The notes beneath the pieces were generated by a model. It had not been told where the DNA came from, made no database searches, and was given only the letters and a program-made list of their open reading frames with translations. The translations under genes were made by a program, and so were the position numbers. Of a stretch of 64,000 bases of DNA, positions 55,500 to 64,000 are shown in pieces. Every line of letters begins with the position of its first letter. The first letter of the stretch is position 1. This DNA comes from Endomychus coccineus (taxonomy: Eukaryota > Arthropoda > Insecta > Coleoptera > Endomychidae): contig OY294067.1 of NCBI GenBank assembly GCA_958510875.1, positions 280,445,242 through 280,509,241 of the forward strand, written 5' to 3'.

Positions 55500-55914
55500 A
55501 AATAATAAGCATATATGTTAGTGATCTATTTCCCGAAAATTTATATATCATTCATACCTGGGTCAAGAATCATTATTAATAATTAATAGGGGGATGTGAA
55601 GTTCATTATACAGCAAATTGCTTTACAGTTGTGCTTTTTGATTATCATAGGAACCACAGCATCAGGTTTGAGCTATTTGCGATATGTTTCAAGATCATGA
55701 TATGAAAAAAGCCATCATTATTCGTAAAGTTATAACTACGAAAACGGCTAGCAGTAGTTGGAATAAAGTTATTACGTTTGTTAAAAGAGCCCTTTATTCT
55801 TATTCATATTGTATGTAGGTGGTGCAAGAAATTTGTTCATTGGTAATATTGCAGATGGGAATCTACATTTGAAATAAAATTCATGTGGTCAACGGGCACA
55901 AAAAAAAAACTGAC
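55500..55914. other. Intergenic DNA, nothing recognised
   Basis: No motif found. Confidence 0.4.
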
Positions 55915-56165
55915 ACGTTTTATGTAATAGAAGCGTCGGCGGCGACAGCAGCACAGAGAATTCCTCCGTCTGGGCTGTCTAATATAGGACATTGGGTGAC
56001 GGGGATCGCATTAATAAAGGCTCGCGATACGTGCGGCGTAGTTATTGGATTCCGAAGAGGTTCTACGAGAGCGCGGCGGCGATTCGACCCTCCACGCGCG
56101 TTGTGTTGTTGCGGCTTCGCTTCTTTTAATATCGATCCTCGAAATGCGTTTTTCTCAGAGGGAAA
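55915..56165 (+). other. GC- and CpG-rich island
   Basis: About 250 bases with a clearly higher GC and CpG content than anywhere nearby, for example GCGTCGGCGGCGACAGC, GCTCGCGATACGTGCGG and GAGCGCGGCGGCGATTCG. A plus-strand frame (55885-56199, about 104 residues) crosses it but shows no family motif. It could be a host 5' exon or promoter, a conserved regulatory block, or a fragment from a GC-rich element. Confidence 0.45.
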
Positions 56166-56422
56166 TGTATTTCAATTTAGTAAAAAAATTCCATCATAAA
56201 TAATTTATTCGAGAAGAAGTTCTTCAATTTGTGCTTATGCTCTGTTGTTTTCATAATAGCACCCTAATGAATTTGTCTACCTAAATTATACCACGTCGCG
56301 GGAATAGAAAGCCGTAATGCACGGCGATATGTTTTTATTTTGACGTGTTACCGAGAACGATACGGCGAAAAAATACGATGGATGGAATACCCATACATAT
56401 TATTAAATTCTTGCATATCTTA

Positions 56423-57074
56423 TCATACATCCATTCCGAATTAAAAAATTCTTCCAACCAATGAAAATGATAAAAACTTTGCATCTAATTCTAAAATGCA
56501 TGTTTTTAAACATGAATTCGCGATTCGAATGCTGATTGAACATTTCACATTCAGAATTTGTTTTCCACATGGAAACTCAACTACCACTAACCTGACACAT
56601 TTTATAATGAAATGTACATTTAAATAAGCTTTTGGAAACGTGTAACTGAATTATTCAATATCGAATACGTCCAGTTCTCGATTACAACTAAAATTGTTTA
56701 AACTATAAACATTCGTTGCACAATAAATTCAGCTATTCAATAAAGCTGATTACTGGTTGGACCAGATCAAGATTTGTTTTGACAAATTGGAAATCTGATT
56801 TTGCTACCTTGAAGCAAATATGGCATTCCGCAGTTTGCGTTGGGCAATTTTGTTTCCATTGATCTCTTTCTGGGAAGTCGAAGGAAATGGATATAACTTA
56901 TGTCCTTTGTCTCTAGCTAAACATGAAGATGAGGTGATGATGAGGTGAATCTGAGAGGATTTCCAGTACAGCTTACGAAGTAAATCGATTGGTTCAAATC
57001 ATGGTAACACATGCTCGCCTGTGATCATACATCCATTGCGAATTAAAAAATATTTCTAATCAATGGAAATGATA
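56423..57074 (+). repeat. Dispersed repeat (family D) between 51-bp direct repeats
   Basis: The repeat seen at 51448-52385 occurs here at about 56472-57024. Immediately outside are two near-identical 51-base segments, 56423-56473 and 57024-57074, both starting ATCATACATCCATT and continuing CGAATTAAAAAAT and ATGAAAATGATA/ATGGAAATGATA. The long duplicated flank is unusual for a transposon target duplication. Confidence 0.75.
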
Positions 57075-57382
57075 ATATCTTCTAATCGTTTTCGTTGATA
57101 CGAATTATAATTTTTGTCAACTGGCTGGGGTGAAATTAACAAATTATGTTCTCTAGAGGTTAGAGTAACAAAGCTGTGATCAATTGATCATGTGACTTCC
57201 CTCACTTATGTGTTATCAAAATAGCTCTCACTCCTGCGAGTCAAATTCAAATGAATGTAGGAACAGAAAATATTTATGGAAGTAATTTACAAACCGCTAA
57301 TGGAAGACGTTTTATTATATTCTATGTTTCATTAAAATTTTATTAAAATGGTCTACATAATGTATTACACAACTCTATGTTA

Positions 57383-58144
57383 CAGGGCAAGGTGAAAAGT
57401 CACTGAAAAATAAAACAGATGGCGCCACAATCGAAAATCCCATGTGACATTTGTGATGTGCCATCTTCAACTAGAAAGCATTCAAATTTTCAGACTGATA
57501 TGTCATTCAGTTCTGTTTTGGTACCCATCGAAAGCAAGCAACCTTGAAGATTTTTGCAAACATGGAAAAAAGTGAATTTCGCGTCTTGATTAAACTTGTT
57601 TATTCCTTGGGTGGAAAAAACATTACGGAACCCAAAACATCTCTTGTTAAACATTATGGGGACTGCTCACCATCGATTGGAACGATTCACGAGTGGTTTA
57701 CTGATTTTCGTTGGGATAAGTATCACCACAAAGGACGCCGAACGTTCTGGTCGTCCAATTGAGGTTATAACGCCAGAAGTCGTCGATAAAATCCATGGTA
57801 TGATATTGGACGATCGGCAGGTTAAAGTGCACGAGATTGCTGAGGCTATGGGAATCTCAACCGAACGGGTAGGGAACATTTTGCATACATTTTTGAATAT
57901 GAGAAAGCTATCTGCCAGATGGGTGCCGCATTTGCTCTTTGTTGACAACAAGTGCGACCGTGTGACAACTTCGAAGGAGTGTTTGGCAATGTTCAAGCGC
58001 GGTAAGGACTTTTTGCGTAACCGTGGACGAAACATGAATCCATCACAACATACTAGAGACCAAAGAACAGTCGAAACAGTGGACTTGTCCTGACGAATCG
58101 AATCCGAAAAAAGCAAAAGTGGGTTTATCGGCCGACAACAGTTT
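57383..58144 (+). mobile_element. Mariner 5' half
   Basis: The 5' terminus CAGGGCAAGGTGAAAAGTCA is preceded by TA (57381-57382); a CGAGGG to CAGGG change has hit the outer bases. The 5' UTR has AAACAGATGGCGCCACAATC. Coding follows to about 58144, where the sequence changes abruptly into a minus-strand LINE. The 3' half and 3' terminus are missing. Confidence 0.85.
57562..58144 (+). pseudogene. Mariner transposase, N-terminal half
   Basis: From ATG at 57562: M-E-K-S-E-F-R-V-L-I-K, K-N-I-T-E-P-K-T-S-L-V-K-H-Y-G-D, P-S-I-G-T-I-H-E-W-F-T-D-F-R. A frameshift near 57715 moves to the second frame: T-T-K-D-A-E-R-S-G-R-P-I-E-V, V-V-D-K-I-H-G-M, V-K-V-H-E-I-A-E-A-M-G-I-S-T (second helix-turn-helix), K-L-S-A-R-W-V-P-H-L-L. 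A further shift is needed for V-T-V-D-E-T with the first catalytic Asp, followed by TGA where Trp is expected, then E-Q-S-K-Q-W, K-K-A-K-V-G-L and F-W-D-A at the junction. It has the longest N-terminal region of the family here but cannot be functional. Confidence 0.85.
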
Positions 58145-58500
58145 TTGGGATGCATAAGCCCTTTTGTCACAAAGCTTTAAGTGTTCTTTATACCTAGAAG
58201 AGTTGTCCATAACGAGAACAAGATTCCTCGCCCCGTCTACCAAAGGAACCGGTGTGTTATCTATCTGTAGCTTGATTTGACTCCGTACCACGTTATAATT
58301 AGCATTGCTACCAAACAATAATGCCGTAGACTTCCTTGGATTAAGGCAGAGAGGATGGTTCAGAGCTATATCCGCTATTAACTGTGAATCTTCATTAATT
58401 GTCTGTAATCTTCCACTTCGGATACCGAGAAAGAGTAGTAAATCTGGGTATCGTCAGCATAATTATGCATAATTACGCATTATACTGCGTATAGTGAGGG
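58145..58500 (-). pseudogene. LINE RT fragment with YADD
   Basis: The minus strand reads H-N-Y-A-D-D-T-Q-I-Y-Y-S-F (motif C), then L-N-P-R-K-S-T-A-L-L-F-G-S-N-A-N-Y, then V-P-L-V-D-G-A-R-N-L-V-L-V-M-D-N-S, R-Y-K-E-H-L-K-L-C. It matches the middle of a jockey-type RT. It directly abuts the mariner at 58144/58145, so either the LINE inserted in the mariner and the rest was deleted, or this is a rearrangement junction. It is from a different family than the other RTs here. Confidence 0.8.
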
Positions 58501-58699
58501 ATGTAAAAATATGGAAATGTATGTCATTGCATTTTGAAAATAGCTGGCAATCAAATTAATAACAATTAGGTATGATATGATATCATTTATCTGACTACAT
58601 GAGATATATTAAATATCTGATTGATTTCAGAGCAGGTTGCGTTCCACCTTTATTTCAGCTGCATTCAACTCTCAAATATCATGCTAGTGGGAACTGTTT

Positions 58700-60868
58700 A
58701 TAAATATTATATTAGCATAGTGTAAAATAATGAATGTAAAATCTCCCTTCAAAAGGTAATAATTAATTAATTAATAGAGGATGATTGGAAAATCAATTTT
58801 ATATGAGATTTATTAAATTGGCTTTAAATAAATTAACAACACATACACTTACTGCATGGTTACATGCGGTTTTAGAAATTATTTTGTATCGTTTCAACCA
58901 GCTTTATTTAAATGACATATTGTTAGGAAAATTTCAAACAGATCTATTAGGATCTAGAAGAAGTTAATGTGCAGTGTGACCTTCAATACATTTGTAAACA
59001 TGATTTCAATTCTTTCATTCATTATGAAATTCTTCTAGACTAATGAAACGCTATATTCAGTTTTTCGTTATCGTTAAATGTTTTCAACAAGCACTCCAAA
59101 CATCACTTTAACAAAATAATATTAAATTCATTCTACCATGGACTCTCTGCAGATTTTATCAGAAGACCATTCAATCAACAATTGAAAACTCCACTTCCGA
59201 AAATAGGTAGTTCTGAATAATTTCAAACATCATCTTCAGAAACTTTAATGGATATGAATTATCTGACCGGAATACGAAGTAGATCCCAGGACGAACGGAT
59301 GAACGGAGAAAGAATGAATAGAGAAGGGATTCGGACATCCAGGTTTGTTTGAGCAATATATGACATATTGATTTCTGACGACAATAGCTAACCATTTTTG
59401 CTCAATTATAAGGGTAGCCTTGTGTATGCATAACAAGCGTAGATTCGATTCGGTTGGATTTCGGACATTATCAACAGTTGTTCAAACAGATCATGAAACC
59501 GTAAAACATTAGATTAAAAAGGTATCAAATTTGAACTGATTGGAATAATGGAGATCTAAAATCAAGAATTTTTTTACCATCAATTATATGTAAATTCTTG
59601 GAAATTAGGTCAAATATATTTTCGTCATTACAGACGTTTCGGTTTCACGACTATCGGAGCAGGAAAAATTGAAATTGTGAGACATTAATGTTTAAAATAT
59701 ATTAGTAGTATTAGAAAACCACTACAAAGTAATGTTTCTATACCTAGTTGAAGAAGTCATTACTCGATAACAAAGCAAAAACATCGGACCAAAATTCCTT
59801 TTGCGCCAAATATATGTGTTTTATGACTACGATAGCAAAGGTCATAGCTGTACCGAAATGAATGATTTAGTATCGGCTTTCTACCTACACGCAATTTTGA
59901 ACATTATAAAGAAAAAATTTGTAATGTTTGATTAATTAAATTTTTATGAATTTGACTATTATGATTGTACATCGGTTCTATGATTTACAGAATCTGAATC
60001 ACGTTTTATGAGAATCGTCTCCATGAAAGATCTTTTATAATAATAGGGCTGTGGAATAAATATTAAGCTATTGCATATAGCTTTTATCGCGGCCTTTGAG
60101 CGCGGCGACCGAATCAAGAAAAAAAAACAAAAGACAAATACCGTAACGAAATATCCCAAGACCCACCACTCCGCCTACCATGTAGCCCGGCCGAGCTTAA
60201 AATTGTCGAAATGTTACCTTTGAACCTTTTAAAAGGTCGTGATAGCCCCAACGTGGGTCGAAAACTGTTTTGAATTCACGTGAGAAGCGCGTAGCTCGCG
60301 AGTTAGAAAAGTGCAAATTTACGGTACATAGAACGTCTTTTCGAGGACTTTTCGCATGCGGTTTTCACTTCATGTCGTTAGTTTATGAACGGAGCCAACT
60401 AAATAGCATAGTCTCGGGCCCCAAAATGTCGATTGAATAGGAAAATTTAATTAAAACAGTTTGAGGTATTCTCAGCTGTCACCTACTAGCATCTGACATG
60501 CGACGTACGAAAGGGAATTTTCTAGCTACTTAAATATACCGAAAGCGGGTAAGAGCTAGCGGCCCATAGCCCAAAATACTTTATTAAAACTGGCGCCGGC
60601 CGCACGGGGTTCGAAACGGCCCCAAATTAACAAAATAGAGGTAAAATGTATAAACTCTAACTTACGGGCAGGGAGCTCCTGGAGGCATATGTCAAAATGT
60701 TTGCGTTCGTAGCTAATTACATAAGACGTCTGGCGTTCATGCAATGTTTTTATACAATTCGAACCTTCTAATTTCGATAGGCCACGTGAAAATCCCGGAG
60801 CCGGAAGCGCTATCGAGATCTGAATGTAAAAACGTTCGTATAAAATTGTGTTTACAAGTCAACTGACA
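58700..60868. other. Gene-poor stretch with one decayed Penelope-type terminus
   Basis: At about 59625-59675 the minus strand has CGATAGTCGTGAAAC, CGAAACGT and GTAATGACG, a decayed relative of the 55455 hammerhead with the CUGAUGA box lost. From about 60080 to 60840 the DNA is less AT-rich, with words such as CGCGTAGCTCGCGAG, and could be host non-coding sequence. No gene recognised. Confidence 0.45.
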
Positions 60869-60876
60869 CTTGTCAC

Positions 60877-60948
60877 CATAGATAACTCTACTACCAGTAG
60901 TAGCATAGTCAAAGTATACTTTGACTATGGATAGTAGAGTTATCTATG
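60877..60948 (+). mobile_element. 72-bp micro-MITE with 8-bp target duplication
   Basis: Perfect 17-bp terminal inverted repeats (CATAGATAACTCTACTA) enclose a perfect 24-bp palindrome centred on TATA (ATAGTCAAAGTA and its inverse). The direct repeat CTTGTCAC lies on both sides (60869-60876 and 60949-60956). An 8-bp duplication fits the hAT superfamily. No coding capacity; on either strand it folds into a long hairpin. Confidence 0.85.
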
Positions 60949-60959
60949 CTTGTCACAGA

Positions 60960-61377
60960 ATACTCTTCATAGAGATCAAGATGATACTCTTTTTTACTCA
61001 TAATTCGTGAAGATTTTTAAGGGGAAGTGGATGTTTTTCTGCCCAACTTTTTCCAGTGGCGCAGAGCTATGCAATAGCTTTACCGCGGCAGTCCCCGAGT
61101 GCCACACTTTCATTTTTTGTTTCATGTACTATACTTATGGCCATTCATACTTCTTTGTAAATATTGTTTCGAGATTCGTGTAGAACTCCCATCGCAATCT
61201 AAACAATTTAATTTATATACCATCGACTGGTCATCTTTGCTCTGTTAATTCGTTAATTCCTTTCAATCGTATGATTATTCGTAGTTTATTTCACAAACGT
61301 TGAAAGATGTTAGTTTTTCCGGCTATTTGAACTAAGGTTGTACCCTTCATCATGCTTGTGTCCAGTAAGGTACTTGT
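60960..61377. other. Intergenic DNA, nothing recognised
   Basis: No motif found. Confidence 0.4.
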
Positions 61378-61790
61378 GTATGATAGAATTAGCCAGAATA
61401 AATTTATTGTTACCCTCCACAACCAAAACTCGAGCTTCTATTTTTTTCAGGATGACGGATCGTACAATCCCTAATATAATGTCAAAGTATACAACTGTTC
61501 CTATGAAGTCATCCATTTCCATGCTCGCTATTATCACCACAAACAGCACCCTGTTATGGAACAATCATGTGAGGTCCATTGCGTAAATTGCTTCACAGAA
61601 ACTTGGCTTCGTATTCCATACAGATTTGCCCTGTCCTGGAGTGCAGTACTTTCACATGTTTATAGTTCAGCTCTCAACCAAACTCTGAATCTCTAAGATT
61701 ATATTCAGAAGAGAGCTATTCGTCGAGTTGGTGTCACATTCACGGATTCATTGGCTCTGAATCCTAGAACATCATAGTAAAGTATTCCAC
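61378..61790 (+). pseudogene. CR1/jockey-type LINE RT fragment
   Basis: The plus strand reads L-A-R-I-N-L-L-L-P-S-T-T-K-T-R-A, then T-V-P-M-K-S-S-I-S-M-L-A-I, T-T-N-S-T-L-L-W-N-N-H-V-R-S-I-A, and in later frames A-L-S-W-S-A-V and Y-I-Q-K-R-A-I-R-R-V-G-V. It is homologous to the RT part of the 799-bp tandem units (T-T-N-S-T-L-S-W-D-H-V-R-S-I-A). Here it is a single copy without the AT-rich spacer of the array. Confidence 0.7.
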
Positions 61791-61799
61791 CACCAGCCG

Positions 61800-63120
61800 A
61801 TGTTTCAGAAAATGCAAGAGCAGTAGGATTGGAACTTAGCATTGGATCGAAGATTTCATAAGCTTCAATAGGTAACTAACTATTTTATGAATCATATGAT
61901 TATTCTTATAATAAGACTTGTTGCCTCTAAACATTCATATCATGTATGTTTAACAGAAATTCAATTTCACTATGCTTTATATATTTGCAATGAGTTACAC
62001 AAGCATTAAGTATAGTTTGGATTAGAGCCAATGAGAATAAGTTGGATATAAATTAAGTTACGACTTTCGTAAATTCTATTTGTATTGTTTATTTGTTTTG
62101 GTTTTGGTAGCAGCTGTTTCCAAAAGGATATCCTTGAATTGGTATACATAATGTGAGTGCCTTAACCTGCCTGAGGTAGCAGCCTATCGGCATCGGCAAC
62201 AAGTGATTGACATTAACGAATATCAAAAATCAAAAAGATGTACTGCCAAGGATGTCCAGTCTTTGTTGAACACCGTTAGCGGGAAGACCATTTCTATATT
62301 GGGATTAGCGTTCAAGTAAAACACTGGGGCACTAGTGGAAGTCCAGTCCGATCATATTATTGGAATTGATATAATAATAGAATTACTGACGTAATAATTG
62401 GTATTATATTTGGGTAATGCACAACACAAAGGCATTGTGAGATAAAATGATACAAAATAAATAAATGAGATTTTCGTTATCAAAATATCGTGAAGAAAAC
62501 TGATGAAAAATAACAAAATAGCAATCTTTGCCTTCTTCCGAATTAACTTCTCATACAACATGGGTATCTAAACCTAGATTCACGTGTAACACTAACCTAA
62601 CAACAACACTGGAAATAAACAACAAGCAATCGTACCTGTATCACTTTACTGACCACCTCAAACTATACTTTTATACTTTATTGTAATTAGCATGAATATA
62701 TTCACCGACTGACTGACGAACATGCAATTATCCACTGACTGGAGTAGGTTCCGCTCGCGGCCTGGGGTTCGGTCAGCCCGATTCGAACATAATATTTTAG
62801 AAGTCAACAAGTCAAAATACCTGTCCTTCCATTCTCGTAGGCCACAAAGATAACGTACAAATGAAAATAAACGACAAACAAATCAAACATTGTGAAAATG
62901 ATAATTAATATGTATTACGCGTCGGAATTGACGATCAATCTATAGAAGTTTTCATGCAAATTGAAATCCAATAGAAGCAAACGGGCAACAAATGAGATCG
63001 GATACATCAACAACTAAATAATATTGCGTTAAATGTTTCATTTGAATCTGTCTTCAGGTGAATTTTAATAGTCCAGGCTGTGAACCGGGATTTTAGCTAT
63101 AATAAAAAAAAAACGTGTGA
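61800..63120. other. Intergenic DNA, nothing recognised
   Basis: The minus-strand open frame 62352-62561 is low complexity. No repeats or motifs seen. Confidence 0.4.
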
Positions 63121-63289
63121 GTTCGAATCAAAAAATTTTTTTTGCATCTGCTTCAGGAGGTTCTCAGGATCATTCATACACCTCAAAACCTCTTGGGAAC
63201 CCCAACCCCACCCATTGAGGGCGAAAATGGTCCGAAATCTCCAAGTCTTGAATTGTATTTTTTTCTACAAAAAAGATATTTTGGCATTT

Positions 63290-64000
63290 CGAGTGCACCT
63301 AGGAGGTTTTTTGGTTCGCTGAACACGAATCCCTAGCCAGATTTACTTGCAATCCATCGTAGGGGTAGTCAAATCGACAAAATTCGCCAATTTCGCACCC
63401 TAATATGTTATTTTGCAATTTACGTGTTTTAGGCATTTCGAGTGCATCAAGGAGGTTTTTTGGGTCGCTGATCACGAATCTATAGTCACATTTACTTGCA
63501 ATCCATCTTAGGGGTGGCAAAATCGACAAAATTGGCCAATTTCGCACCCCTAATATGTTATTTTGCAATTTACGTGTTTTAGACATTTCGAATGCACCAA
63601 GGGGTTTTTTTGGGTCGCTGATCACGAATCCGTAGCCAGATTTACTTGCAATCCATCGTAGGGGTGATCAAATCGACAAAACTGGCCCATTTCGCACCCC
63701 CATATGTTATTTTGCAACTTACGTGTTTTTGGCTTTTCGAATGCACCAAGTAGGTTTTTTGGGTGGCTGATCACGAATCCGTAGCCACATTTACTAGCAA
63801 TTCATCGTAGGAGTGGTAAAATCTACGTAATTGGCCATTTTTTGCACCCCTATATGTTATTTTGCAATTAACGTGTTTTTGGCATTTCGAATGCACCAAG
63901 AGGGTTCTTTGGGTCGCTGAATACGATTCCGAAGCCAGATTTACTCCGAAGTAATTTTAAAATGCAAAAATAATAAAAATTTAGAAGCGTGTCAAATCAG
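63290..64000 (+). repeat. Satellite of about 150-bp period
   Basis: The word GGGTCGCTGATCACGAAT (with variants) recurs at about 63313, 63462, 63612, 63761 and 63911, giving a period of 149-150 bases over at least 4.5 units and running off the window end. Other shared words are TTGCAATCCATCGTAGGGG, TATGTTATTTTGCAATT and GGCATTTCGAATGCACC. A minus-strand frame is open across two units and yields S-D-P-K-x-x-L repeats, which I take as a by-product. A related word also occurs in the foldback element arms (35866-35896 and 36610-36640). Confidence 0.85.

Noticed and set aside
63290..64000. CRISPR-like array
   Set aside because: The repeat period is about 150 bases with similarity throughout the unit, so this is a satellite in a eukaryotic genome.

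Overview
This window looks like transposon-rich intergenic or intronic DNA from an insect. It is AT-rich, shows no operon-like gene packing, and carries decayed copies of element families typical of arthropods: mariner with a D34D transposase, jockey/CR1-type and RNase H-bearing non-LTR retrotransposons, Penelope-like elements, a MULE with long terminal inverted repeats, hAT derivatives and many MITEs. The sequence alone does not settle the order; a beetle or hymenopteran is plausible. I could not recognise any intact host gene. The best candidates for host-derived coding sequence are 15708-16254 (two frameshifts, lying between inverted mariner ends), 23886-24146 (open frame without ATG) and a GC-rich island at 55915-56165.

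Layout. 1-3.9 kb holds no recognisable gene. 3.9-6.9 kb is one mariner copy broken by a 1.13 kb insertion with a 7-bp target duplication and by a 5'-truncated LINE. 7.5-9.5 kb is the RNase H end of a non-LTR retrotransposon, split by a MULE whose target duplication restores the reading frame when removed. 9.5-13.5 kb is quiet. 13.5-17.1 kb has mariner fragments, a TIR element, a LINE 3' end and a 1.6 kb TA-flanked unit bounded by inverted mariner 3' ends. 19.2-20.6 kb is a Penelope-like element with hammerhead-like motifs at both ends. 22.8-26.8 kb holds a tRNA-like sequence, two RNase H fragments, a DUF7869-type transposon gene remnant and a second Penelope fragment beside a hammerhead candidate. 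28.4-36.9 kb has a tRNA-like repeat, LINE tails, palindromic MITEs, an apparently exact 281-bp tandem duplication and a TA-flanked 1.16 kb foldback element inserted in a LINE RT. 37.9-40.7 kb is a threefold tandem array (about 799 bp) built around a piece of LINE reverse transcriptase. 41.5-49.3 kb has two sizeable LINE remnants, a DDE transposase fragment, a mariner deletion derivative and a tandem pair of tRNA-like repeats. 49.8-57.1 kb has two hAT deletion derivatives, a dispersed repeat partly duplicated in tandem, and the clearest hammerhead candidate (55455-55498). 57.4-58.5 kb is a 5' half mariner abutting a LINE RT. 60.9 kb has a 72-bp micro-MITE, 61.4 kb a LINE fragment, and 63.3-64.0 kb a satellite of about 150-bp period.

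Nothing here appears to encode a complete working protein. The interest lies in how elements are nested, in RNA motifs carried by the Penelope-like pieces, and in amplification of element parts into tandem repeats. All family calls come from reading motifs by eye; no searches were run.
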